NCBI GenBank assembly: GCA_017302455.1
Contig: JAFLDO010000003.1
Span: forward strand, 62,001 to 126,000
Direction: 5' to 3'
DNA from: Accumulibacter sp.
GTDB lineage: Bacteria; Pseudomonadota; Gammaproteobacteria; Burkholderiales; Rhodocyclaceae
Length of the DNA: 64,000 nt
The stretch's first letter is position 1, and each line of letters opens with the position of its first letter. The position numbers and the translations under genes are program-made. This document shows positions 19,045-27,281 of this stretch, one piece after another. The notes beneath the pieces were generated by a model. It made no database searches. It worked only from the letters and a program-made list of their open reading frames with translations, and was not told the origin of the DNA.

Positions 19045-20142
19045 ATGGATCGTCGCCACTTCATCAAGACCGCTCTTCTCACCGCCGGCACGCTCAGCGC
19101 ATGGCGGCCGGCAATGGCCGTTGACAGCCCCTTCACCCCGTCGCCGGCCAACGGCTGGCGGGTCTTCGAAGTCACCACCCGCGCCGAGCTGGCGACGACC
19201 GACAGCGCGACGCGCGTCTGGTTGCCACTGCCATCGGTCGACGACCCCGCGTGGATCCGGACCATGGGCAACCTGTGGCAGGGTAATGCAGCAAGCGTAC
19301 AGGTACTGCGCGATCCGACCTATGGCGCGCAGATGCTGGCGGCAAGCTGGCCAGCCGGTGCAGCAGCACCCGTGGTGGAAGTGACCAGTCGCTTCGCCAC
19401 GCGCGACCGCGCCATCAACCTGAACGAACCGGGCAAGGTCGCGGCCCTCGATGCAGCAACCGCGCAGCTCTATACGCGCCCGACGGAACTGCTACCCACC
19501 GATGGCATCGTTCGCAAGACGGCGACAGAGATCACTCGCGGCAGCCGTACCGATACCGAGAAAGCCCGGGCAATCTATGAATGGATCGTCGACAACACGG
19601 CGCGCAACCCCAAGACGCGCGGCTGCGGCACCGGCGACATCCGCGCGATGCTCGAAACCGGCGATCTGACCGGCAAGTGCGCCGACCTCAACGCTCTCTA
19701 TGTCGGCCTTGCCCGCGCCGCCGGCCTGCCGGCGCGTGACGTGTACGGCATCCGCGTTGCCGATTCGCGGTTCGGCTACAAGAGCCTCGGCAGGAGCGCG
19801 GACATCAGCAAGGCTCAGCATTGCCGGGCGGAAGTCTGGCTGGCCGGCTTTGGCTGGCTGCCGGTCGATCCGGCCGACGTACGCAAGGTCGTTCTTGAAG
19901 AAAAGCCCGGCCTGACGCTCAAGGACGATGTCGTCGTCCCCGTTCGCGAAAAGCTCTTCGGTGCCTGGGAGATGAACTGGCTGGCGTACAACGTCGCCCA
20001 TGATCTGGCGCTCCCGGGATGGACAGGCCCGCGGATTCCCTTCCTGATGTATCCGCAGGGCGAGAACGCTGGCGGACGTTTCGACAGCCTCGATCCGGAA
20101 ACCTTCCGCTACCGCATCACCGCGCGCGAAATCACGACTTGA
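19045..20142 (+). CDS. Tat-exported transglutaminase-like protein
   Basis: Protein of 365 residues. A twin-arginine-like signal, DRRHFIKTALL, opens it and is followed by cleavage near AMAVD. The transglutaminase-core triad is visible: Cys212 in LTGKCADLNALYVGLARAAGLPARD, His in AQHCRAEVWL, and Asp in WLPVDPADV. Members cleave or link proteins in the periplasm. ATG at 19045 is chosen because it starts the Tat signal; upstream in-frame sequence lies in the previous gene. A strong hairpin terminator follows at 20151. Confidence 0.82.
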   Translation: MDRRHFIKTALLTAGTLSAWRPAMAVDSPFTPSPANGWRVFEVTTRAELATTDSATRVWLPLPSVDDPAWIRTMGNLWQGNAASVQVLRDPTYGAQMLAASWPAGAAAPVVEVTSRFATRDRAINLNEPGKVAALDAATAQLYTRPTELLPTDGIVRKTATEITRGSRTDTEKARAIYEWIVDNTARNPKTRGCGTGDIRAMLETGDLTGKCADLNALYVGLARAAGLPARDVYGIRVADSRFGYKSLGRSADISKAQHCRAEVWLAGFGWLPVDPADVRKVVLEEKPGLTLKDDVVVPVREKLFGAWEMNWLAYNVAHDLALPGWTGPRIPFLMYPQGENAGGRFDSLDPETFRYRITAREITT

Positions 20143-20150
20143 CAAGTGAC

Positions 20151-20189
20151 TCGCCACCCCTGACCGCGCCTGGCGGTCAGGGGTGGCGA
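20151..20189. terminator. Perfect 17-bp hairpin between convergent genes
   Basis: TCGCCACCCCTGACCGC (20151-20167) pairs exactly with 20173-20189 around a 5-base loop. It lies between the convergent transglutaminase-like gene (stop 20142) and the acyl-CoA dehydrogenase remnant (stop 20215). There is no T-run, but stem strength and position fit a bidirectional terminator. Confidence 0.7.
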
Positions 20190-20214
20190 CACCGGCACAC
20201 CCGAAGTCCCGGCC

Positions 20215-20727
20215 CTACGGCAACTGCCTGGCGATGAGTTCCTTCATGAAGGTTTTCGAGCCATTGAGCACGTAGCATTCGCCGGCTCGCAAAGCCGTCG
20301 TGGCAATCCCTTGCAGGTCAAAACCGGCCGTTGGCTCGGTCATGACGATGGCGCCAATCAGATCGCCGGTCGCCATCTGCGGCAGGTAACGCTCCTGCAG
20401 ATAATCGCTGCCGTAGTGCAGGAGATAGGGGGCGACGATTTCCGAGTGCAGCGCCCATCCCAGGAGGTTCTGCACCGCATGGCGTGCCGCTTGCTCGAAG
20501 AGGACGACGCTGTACACCTTGTCCGCCCCAGCCCCGCCGTACTCCTCCTCGGGCCTCAACGAACAGATGAAGCCGGCCGCGCCGGCCTTCAGCCAGAGGT
20601 CACGATCGACGTAGCCCTGCTCTTCGTAACGTTGGTAATTCGGCACAGCCTCAAGCTTGATGAAGCGATCGAGCGCGTCGCGGAAGAGTAGATGCTCTTC
20701 GCCGAAGAGCGTGCGCGCAATACTCAT
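20215..20727 (-). pseudogene. Acyl-CoA dehydrogenase with in-frame internal deletion
   Basis: 170 residues against about 380 for the family. Residues 1-160 are a normal N-terminal half: ALDRFIKLEAVPNY..., the FAD-contacting AIVMTEPTAGFDLQG, and VLNGSKTF. The next ten residues, MKELIARQLP, match the very C-terminal end of full-length enzymes (usually IMKELIARSL). So about 210 residues, including the FAD/substrate helical domain and the catalytic Glu region, are missing while the frame is kept. The product should be inactive. It lies downstream of the SDR and thiolase genes on the same strand. Confidence 0.85.
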
Positions 20728-20744
20728 TGAAGTCCCCTACCCGG

Positions 20745-21572
20745 TCAGAGGCGGAAGCCGCCGCCGCAGACCAGCAACTCGCCGGACACGTAGTTGGCTT
20801 CCGGATAGCACAGCATGGCAACGGCGCCGGCCGCTTCTTCGGGTGTCCCACCCCGCCCGAGCGGGATCATCGCCTCCATCTGACCAAGGAGTTCCGGATT
20901 GACACCGGCCTTGATCGTCCTCCCCTCGATCTCGAGAGTCGCGCTGCCATTCGCCGGCGCACTCGTCAGACGGGTGCTGATCAGGCCGAAGGCAACGCAG
21001 TTGACGTTGACCCGGTAACGCCCCCACTCCTTCGCGAGAGTCCGCGTCAGACCGATGATCCCGGCCTTGGCCGCCGCATAGTTGACCTGCCCGGCGTTGC
21101 CGCCGACGCCGGCGATCGATGAGATATTGACGACCTTGCGGAAGTTTTCCTGGCCGGCCTCGGCTTCCTTCCTGGCGGCGGCGCGAATGAACTCGGCGGC
21201 GGCGCGCAGGAGGCGGAACGGCGCGGTGAGATGGACGTCGAGCATCGCGTACCACTGTTCGTCGGTCATCTTCTGGAGGACGTTGTCCCAGGTGTAGCCG
21301 GCGTTATTGACGATGATGTCGAGCCCGCCAAACTCGCTGACCGCCGTCTGCACAAAGCGTTCGGCGAAGTCGGGCGCGGTGACGCTGCCGATGCAGGCGA
21401 CCGCGTGGCCGCCGGCCTGGACGATGTCGGCAAGCGTCTGTTCGGCGGGCGCGGCGTCGAGGTCGTTGACGACGACGCTGGCACCCTCCTGCGCGAGCTT
21501 TAGCGCGACGGCCCGGCCGATACCACGCCCGGAGCCGGTGACGATGGCGACTTTACCTGCTAGTTTTCCCAT
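20745..21572 (-). CDS. Short-chain dehydrogenase/reductase (FabG-like)
   Basis: Classical SDR of 275 residues. Rossmann motif TGSGRGIG near residue 11, NNAG near 90, and catalytic Ser-Tyr-Lys in NISSIAG...VNYAAAKAG. C-terminal end VSGELLVCGGGF. ATG at 21572 is preferred over the ATG six bases upstream because GAGGAG is then correctly spaced. Likely a 3-hydroxyacyl-CoA or similar dehydrogenase, working with the neighbouring thiolase and (deleted) acyl-CoA dehydrogenase in beta-oxidation-like degradation. Confidence 0.88.
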   Translation of the reverse strand: MGKLAGKVAIVTGSGRGIGRAVALKLAQEGASVVVNDLDAAPAEQTLADIVQAGGHAVACIGSVTAPDFAERFVQTAVSEFGGLDIIVNNAGYTWDNVLQKMTDEQWYAMLDVHLTAPFRLLRAAAEFIRAAARKEAEAGQENFRKVVNISSIAGVGGNAGQVNYAAAKAGIIGLTRTLAKEWGRYRVNVNCVAFGLISTRLTSAPANGSATLEIEGRTIKAGVNPELLGQMEAMIPLGRGGTPEEAAGAVAMLCYPEANYVSGELLVCGGGFRL

Positions 21573-21637
21573 GTTCATCTCCTCTGTGATGGCCGCCGGG
21601 TGACTGACAGCGTCCCTCGATGCCGGCTTCGGCAGGC

Positions 21638-22825
21638 TCAGTCGGCGCGCTGATAGAGCGTGACGACGCAGGCCCCGCCCAGGCCGAGGTTGTGCTGCAA
21701 GGCAAGCCTGGCGTTGGCCACCTGACGCGCGCCGGCTTCACCGCGCAACTGCTCGACGAGTTCGGCACACTGGGCGAGCCCGGTGGCACCGAGCGGGTGT
21801 CCCTTGGACAGCAGGCCTCCCGACGGATTGGTGACGATTCGGCCGCCATAGGTGTTGTCGCCGTCGGCAGTGAACTTGTCGGCACCCCCTTCCGGGCAAA
21901 GGCGGAGTCCTTCGTAGGTGAGGACCTCGTTCTGTGCGAAGCAGTCGTGCAGTTCGACCACGTCGAGATCCTCGGGGCCGATGCCGGCCTGCTCGTAGAC
22001 CAGATCCGCAGCCGCGCGGGTCATGTCGGCACCGACGAGTGCCATCATGCTGCGTTTCTCGAACGTTCCCGGCCGGTCCGTGGTCATCGCCTGGGCGACG
22101 ATGACGACGCGCCGATCAAGGTTCATCGTCTCGGCGAAGCGCTGCGAAACGAGGATCGCTGCCGCTGCGCCGCAGGTGGGCGGACAAGCCATCAGGCGCG
22201 TCATGCCTGCTTCCGGAAAGACCAACGGGGCCGCCAGCACATCGTCCTCACTGAGCACCTTGCGCAGCAGCGCGCCCGGGTTGTTGGCACCGTGCCGGCT
22301 GGCCTTCGCCCGTACCCTGGCGAACAGCTTCGGCGTGACGTCGTAACGCTCCATGTATTCCTTGCCGGCGCCACCGAAGTAGCAGAGTGCGAGCGGCACC
22401 TGCCAGGGGTTGATCTCCTCGCATAACTGGTCGAAGCGCGCGAATGGCGACGGACGGTCGCTCCAGTGTTCGCTCAGCGCCCCCGGCAGCATCTGCTCGA
22501 AGCCGAAGGCCAGCACGCAGTCGAGCGCCCCGGCCTCGATCAGTTGGCGGGCCAGGAAGAGCGCCGTCGATCCGGTCGAGCAGTTGTTATTGACATTGAC
22601 GATGGGGATGCCGGTCATCCCGACGCCATAGAGCGCGCGCTGTCCGGACGTCGAATCGCCATAGACATAGCCTGCGAAGGCCTGCTGAACGGCTTCATAG
22701 CCCAGCCCAGCGTCATCCAGCGCTCGCCGCACGGCGGCGGCGGCCATCTTGTCGTAGGGCTCGGTCGTCCCCGGTTTGCCGAACGGCACCGAGCCGACTC
22801 CGGCGACATAAGCTTTTCCCTGCAT
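21638..22825 (-). CDS. Thiolase, SCP-x / lipid-transfer type
   Basis: Protein of 395 residues. The nucleophilic Cys is in VNNNCSTGSTALFLA, with HDCFAQNE and SKGHPLGATGLAQ in the C-terminal half. This is the thiolase-like SCP-x type common in sterol or branched acyl-CoA degradation operons rather than the biosynthetic PhaA type. ATG at 22825 is preceded by GGAGAG at suitable distance; an upstream extension to 22891 lacks support. First gene of the 22.8-20.2 kb - strand set. Confidence 0.88.
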   Translation of the reverse strand: MQGKAYVAGVGSVPFGKPGTTEPYDKMAAAAVRRALDDAGLGYEAVQQAFAGYVYGDSTSGQRALYGVGMTGIPIVNVNNNCSTGSTALFLARQLIEAGALDCVLAFGFEQMLPGALSEHWSDRPSPFARFDQLCEEINPWQVPLALCYFGGAGKEYMERYDVTPKLFARVRAKASRHGANNPGALLRKVLSEDDVLAAPLVFPEAGMTRLMACPPTCGAAAAILVSQRFAETMNLDRRVVIVAQAMTTDRPGTFEKRSMMALVGADMTRAAADLVYEQAGIGPEDLDVVELHDCFAQNEVLTYEGLRLCPEGGADKFTADGDNTYGGRIVTNPSGGLLSKGHPLGATGLAQCAELVEQLRGEAGARQVANARLALQHNLGLGGACVVTLYQRAD

Positions 22826-23435
22826 GCTCGATCTCTCCTTGTTCGCTGGGACGATTGCCATCGGACCAGCCTCATGATCCTGCGCCGGCAACGATCAGTG
22901 TTCCACATCCGGGATCCGTTCCCGACGTCGCCGGGGAATGCCGGCGCGGAATGCGGACTCTCCAGCCGTCATTGAATCAGTGTGCCTGTCTGGATAGTAG
23001 TGGGCGGGCTCTAAATGTGTTACGGGTCACTGTAGCCCGAACCGGCGCGGCTGAGCAGCCGCTGCAAGCGCCTTCTCAATAGGCGATGTTGCCTACCGTT
23101 TGCACCACAAGCCCGCGGCTGACAGCCACTGTCGGCCGCGCGCTGGCATCGACCGCATCGTCAAGGAAATCCTGTCCGTTCGCCTCGGCGGTGACGGCTT
23201 CTCCTCCCTCTGGTACTCGGATGCTCCCGTCCTCGCACAGCCGGTGGCGGAGGCCATCCTGAAGCCGATCAGCGAACGCATCCCGCAACTCACGCGAGCA
23301 GATCGGCAAAACCACCAGTGACGGCAAGACGTTCGAAGCGCGGCAAGCGGACGGCGATCGTTAGCTGTATCTCTCGCCGATCAAGTGCAGCGACCGGATG
23401 CTCGGCGTCTCCCTGCCGAAGTCAGCCGCCAATCA
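22826..23435. other. Gene-free stretch with possible decayed coding pieces
   Basis: About 610 bases between the thiolase and chemoreceptor genes. On the + strand at about 23300-23420 one frame reads DGKTFEARQADGD, a TAG, then LYLSPIKCSDRMLG. That is faintly like the C-terminal Cys-containing repeat of COG3650-type lipoproteins, so it may be a decayed gene. No confident gene is called. Confidence 0.35.
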
Positions 23436-25049
23436 TCAGGTCCGGAAACTGGCCATCGTGTTGCGCAAGCCCCCCGCAAGGCCGCTGAGCGTGCGCGCTG
23501 CCTCGGCAGTCTGCTGGGCTGCCGAATTGTTCTGTTCGGACGCCTGCGCAACCTGTTCGACGCGCTGGGCGATCTGCTGGCTGGCAATCGACTGCTCCTC
23601 GATCGCACCGCCGATGTCGTTCACGACGGCGAGCACCTGCTCGACGCTGCCGCGGATGCTGCGGATCGCCTCGCCTGCCGAGCCGGCCAGTTCCACGCCA
23701 CGATCGACCTGCTGCACGGCGGCCTCCATCGAACCCAGTGAATTGCGGGTTTCCTCCTGGATCTGCATGACCATCGCGTTGATCTCGCTGGTCGCCTTGC
23801 CGGTGCGTTCGGCGAGCTTGCGTACCTCGTCGGCGACCACGGCGAAGCCGCGTCCCGACTCACCGGCGCGGGCAGCCTCGATGGCAGCATTGAGGGCCAG
23901 CAGATTGGTTTGATCGGCGACCTCCTTGATCACCTGCACCACCGTCGAGATCCGTGACGAGCTTTCATCGAGCACGCTCATCGCCCCCGACGTGCGACGA
24001 ACGCTGTCCGCGATGCGGTTGATCTCGATCGTCGCCTCCTCGATGACTCCGCCGCCGCTCTCCGACAGTTGCGAAGCATGCGTCGCCGTCTTGAGGGCGT
24101 CGCGGGCGTTGGCGGCAACCTGACTGATGCTGACCGACATTTCCTCGACCACCGCCGCCATCGACGTTGCCGAGTCGCTGGTCGTCCGCGAAGCGCCGGC
24201 CACCTGCTGCGACGAACCGGCGAGCGTTTGCGCAGCCCTCTCGGTGTTGTCGACCGTCGACGCAATGCTCTTGAGCATCGATCGCAGCCGCGACTGCATC
24301 TCCTGCTGGTGCGCCATCAGGCTACCCGTGTCACCGGGCTGCAGTGCGAGATCCTGGCTAAGGTCGCCGTCGGCGATCCTCCGGACGAGTTGCAGCGCGT
24401 ACTCCGGCTCGCCACCGAGTTGAGCGGTAATCCGACGGATGACAAAGGCCGCGATGCCGGCCGCCAGCACCACGGCCAAGGCCAGCAAGCCACACATCAG
24501 CGTTTCGGCAAACGACTGGGCGGCCTCTGCCGCCTTCTCCGCCTGCGCCTTGCGCTCCTGCTGGATGGTGATGAACTTCTGGCTCTCCGCCGCCAGTTCG
24601 CGCTGCACAGCGCGCGCGTCTCCCTGAATCAGCTCGCGCATCGCGTCGATCTTGCCTTCCCGGGCGAGTGCGACGACCTGCTCGTGACTGCGCAGGTAGC
24701 GCTCGTTGAGCGTTCGCATGTTGCCGGCCAGTTGACGCGTCTCCGGGCTACGCTGGGATTTCTCCAGCTCATCGGCGAGCTGGGCGCTCTCCTTGCCCGC
24801 CTGGGCAACGCGTTCGAATTCCTTGTCGCGCTCGTCGGCAGCCACCACCAGCGCGCTGAGTTGATAGCGGCGCATGCTGTTCACCCGCTCCGCGATCTCC
24901 CTCGCCAGTGATTCGTTGCGGCTTGCCCTGACAAGGTTGGCGACGCCTTGGTCGATCACGTTGAGCTGCACCACACTGACCACGACAAGGACCATCATCA
25001 CTGCGCAAACGACGGCGAAGCCACTCCACAGCAGCGTCTTGATCTTCAT
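23436..25049 (-). CDS. Methyl-accepting chemotaxis protein
   Basis: Chemoreceptor of 537 residues. N-terminal TM helix (about 8-28), a periplasmic four-helix-bundle sensor (about 30-185) with little that marks a ligand, second TM about 185-208, HAMP about 210-262, then the signalling domain with the hairpin tip [37 protein letters not shown]. It should control CheA through CheW; no che genes are nearby. A lone gene with no overlap to the ParB-like gene upstream on the same strand. Confidence 0.93.
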   Translation of the reverse strand: MKIKTLLWSGFAVVCAVMMVLVVVSVVQLNVIDQGVANLVRASRNESLAREIAERVNSMRRYQLSALVVAADERDKEFERVAQAGKESAQLADELEKSQRSPETRQLAGNMRTLNERYLRSHEQVVALAREGKIDAMRELIQGDARAVQRELAAESQKFITIQQERKAQAEKAAEAAQSFAETLMCGLLALAVVLAAGIAAFVIRRITAQLGGEPEYALQLVRRIADGDLSQDLALQPGDTGSLMAHQQEMQSRLRSMLKSIASTVDNTERAAQTLAGSSQQVAGASRTTSDSATSMAAVVEEMSVSISQVAANARDALKTATHASQLSESGGGVIEEATIEINRIADSVRRTSGAMSVLDESSSRISTVVQVIKEVADQTNLLALNAAIEAARAGESGRGFAVVADEVRKLAERTGKATSEINAMVMQIQEETRNSLGSMEAAVQQVDRGVELAGSAGEAIRSIRGSVEQVLAVVNDIGGAIEEQSIASQQIAQRVEQVAQASEQNNSAAQQTAEAARTLSGLAGGLRNTMASFRT

Positions 25050-25098
25050 TCAATAGGCCTTTCGGAAAGAGTACTCTCCCAGCTTTGCTGGCGTTCGA

Positions 25099-25830
25099 TC
25101 AGCTGCCGCGCCCGACATACCCCGGAAGACCAGCGGCCTCCGGCGAGCTTGCCAGATGCACTGCCTCCGCGATAATTGCCTGCCTGTCCTCGTCGCTCAT
25201 CCTTGAAATCAGAATGTCGGTGTCGTCGATCTGGTTGCGCAATACGCGGTTGTCGAGAATCATACGCATGCGGAAGAACTGCGCCCACTGGAACTCGGCA
25301 AAATCGGCGGCCATCTTGTCATAGCCAAAATGGGTGCGCACGTACCAGGCGAGACCACGATAGGGATCGTTGTGCAGATCCTTGACATGTTTGGGCAGCG
25401 CGTCCGGTCGCACCGGGCCGCCACCCGTGTGATCGAAGAGATAGACCCAGGCGTTGTCATGCATCGCCTTCCAGAAGTCGTAGTCCTTCAGAACACTCCA
25501 GTTGTACAGAACCTCGACGGCAACCCGCGCGTTGCCTGCATCGATTCCCGCTTCGTTCTTCCCCTGTGCGACGTCCCAAAGCGCACGCGCCAGATGATGA
25601 TGATCGGTCAGGTAGAACTTGTTGCCGTTGCCAATGACGATCGGGACGGGATGCGTGATGAGATAGGCGGTGAGTTCCTGTCGGCTCTTCTTGCGCATCG
25701 CCGCCGCCCTGGTATCGACCTCGTCGAGTCCGACACCGCTCTGCGTCGGATGCAGGTCAGCAACCCGCAACTGATACAACTGACCGCCGCGCTGCGCGCG
25801 GGGCGTGCATTCCTCATAATTGAAATCCAT
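25099..25830 (-). CDS. ParB-like nuclease-domain protein (ParBc_2 type)
   Basis: Protein of 243 residues. The segment LTAYLITHPVPIVIG then FYLTDHHHLARALW fits the ParBc_2 putative ParB-like nuclease family, a stand-alone fold unrelated to plasmid partition. The rest (FWKAMHDNAWVYLFDHTGGG...) has no motif I recognise. Function unknown. Same strand as the chemoreceptor but separated by 49 bases, with no sign of coupling. Confidence 0.7.
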   Translation of the reverse strand: MDFNYEECTPRAQRGGQLYQLRVADLHPTQSGVGLDEVDTRAAAMRKKSRQELTAYLITHPVPIVIGNGNKFYLTDHHHLARALWDVAQGKNEAGIDAGNARVAVEVLYNWSVLKDYDFWKAMHDNAWVYLFDHTGGGPVRPDALPKHVKDLHNDPYRGLAWYVRTHFGYDKMAADFAEFQWAQFFRMRMILDNRVLRNQIDDTDILISRMSDEDRQAIIAEAVHLASSPEAAGLPGYVGRGS

Positions 25831-26078
25831 GACCTTCCTCCTCGTGTGTCTGCCCCGCTGCGCGGAGCGAATCCCCTATCCTGGCCGGTCGACGCGAGTC
25901 GCCAGCCTGCTCGCTAGCCGTACGCCCGCCTGCTCAACGCAGGCACCATACGAGCCGCGCCTGCGACCGTAACACGGATGCCGCCCGGATTGCGACAGCG
26001 TCCTTTTCGCCACCGGCGGCGATTCAGCACAATCGGCGGCTTGCCGGCAAGGTTTTCACGAAACGTCAGGAAAACCCC

Positions 26079-26380
26079 ATGCAACAAGCGATTGCGCAGG
26101 GCCTGAAAGAGCTCCTGCAGACGCCTCAGCCCCGGCTCAACTAGCCTAGCGCGCGGCCGCCTGACTACACGCTTGCAGAGCCGGGCTGTCGGCAGCGGCG
26201 GAGACCATTCCGGTGGCCATCGCCTGTTCGCAACCGGCTGGTTTCAGCTCGTCGACCGGCCTGTACGCGTCGATCCTGCCAATGGTCGCATAGGCGCTCG
26301 CCGGGCTCTCCCGTCAACATGATCGGCCCCGACACGGCGAACGTCGCGCTTGATCCCGATGGCCACGCTCGACATCGCCG
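26079..26380 (+). pseudogene. SulP-family anion transporter, N-terminal remnant
   Basis: An ATG at 26079 opens MQQAIAQGLKELLQ and hits a TAG after about 21 codons. From about 26180 one frame reads GLSAAAETIPVAIA then SSTGLYASILPMVA, a close fit to the SulP signature (GLYASILPxVAYALxG). The following Tyr codon is TAG. After a frameshift, VNMIGPDTANVAL continues the family pattern (RQLxVGPDAATxAL). Only about 100 residues' worth remains of a 500-plus residue transporter. It is dead. Confidence 0.65.
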
Positions 26381-26532
26381 GCCTCGACACGATCGAGCGG
26401 TTTGACCGAGGAAGAGCGCCCGAGCGTCAGCTCCGACTCGACGACGCAAGGATCGCCAAACGAGTCAACGAGGAACACACGCGTGCTGGCGGCTATGGCC
26501 GTGCCAACGATCCCTCACCCGCGACACGCTGC

Positions 26533-26820
26533 TCAGGAGTCCGGCTGAGCCTTCTCGTTCGCGAGCGCCCTGGTTGTGATGTCTTCATACAGCTTGGCCA
26601 CTCTGGCCGACAGCTCTTTATACTCAGGGTGGCGGGCCAGGAATGGCTTGGCGTCCTCCCCATCGGCAAAAACCCGCTCGAGAAAGGCAATATCCATATC
26701 ATCGAGGCACTCGCCCGCATCGACCTTCGCCTTGAGATCGAGCGCACGCGGTAGCCGCTCCTTCTCCAGACGCTCCAACACCACCATTGCCATTCCGAGA
26801 TCGTCCGATTCCTGACTCAT
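26533..26820 (-). CDS. Small hypothetical protein
   Basis: 95 residues from ATG 26820, which has AAGGAG at good distance; an upstream in-frame ATG at 26988 lacks that and gives an uneven N-terminus. The sequence is helical and charged (VLERLEKERLPRALDLKAKVDAGE, then PEYKELSARVAKLYEDI) with no transmembrane segment. It reads as a real small cytoplasmic protein of unknown function. No family recognised. Confidence 0.6.
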   Translation of the reverse strand: MSQESDDLGMAMVVLERLEKERLPRALDLKAKVDAGECLDDMDIAFLERVFADGEDAKPFLARHPEYKELSARVAKLYEDITTRALANEKAQPDS

Positions 26821-27143
26821 TGCTTGCTCCTTGTCATGTAGCACCCCACCACCGGGAAAACTCGCCGGGCCAGTGGACCACGTCCAGCGGCTAAACGCCT
26901 GCCCCGACACGAGTTGGTGATAATGCCAGCTCTCACAAACAAAAGGCAATGGCGCGGTGTCGAGGTCGCCGCGGACGCGGACAGCCAATCGCGCACGCGG
27001 GCTCGCCGGGCGAGGTCACAACCGGTTACACAACGGCGACAGAGCAGCAACAGATCCGCCTTACGGGAATCGCTATTCTCCCCCCTGTCGCTGCCACGCA
27101 ATCTTCCCTCCCCCTCCTCCCGCGTGACAGTGGCCGTTGCACC

Positions 27144-27185
27144 CGGCCCGCCCAGCCCTCCCTCTGAGCGGGCCGTTTCTTTTCC
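27144..27185 (+). terminator. Intrinsic terminator with no upstream gene
   Basis: CGGCCCGC (27144-27151) pairs with GCGGGCCG (27168-27175), followed by TTTCTTTT. There is no + strand coding sequence between 26533 and this point, so it may end a small RNA or leader transcript. The 26821-27281 stretch is otherwise gene-free. Confidence 0.6.
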
Positions 27186-27199
27186 AGGCCGCCTATAAT
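27171..27199 (+). promoter_or_regulatory. Promoter candidate for the M16 peptidase
   Basis: A perfect TATAAT (27194-27199) lies about 80 bases before the peptidase ATG. The region 16-18 bases upstream has no good TTGACA. The -10 box directly follows the terminator T-run. Confidence 0.4.
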
Positions 27200-27281
27200 C
27201 CTCACTACCGCCATCGGCAGCCGCGCCGCCGCTGGCACGATCTCGTTCGCAGTGCATTGGCTACCAAGTGGAGTCGCCGTC

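Noticed and set aside
23076..23327. A - strand frame of 83 codons
   Set aside because: No ribosome site and no family pattern; a + strand frame covers the same bases equally well, so neither is called.
26817..27257. A - strand frame of 146 codons
   Set aside because: Arg/Gly-rich composition and no ribosome site; overlaps the orphan terminator and promoter region.
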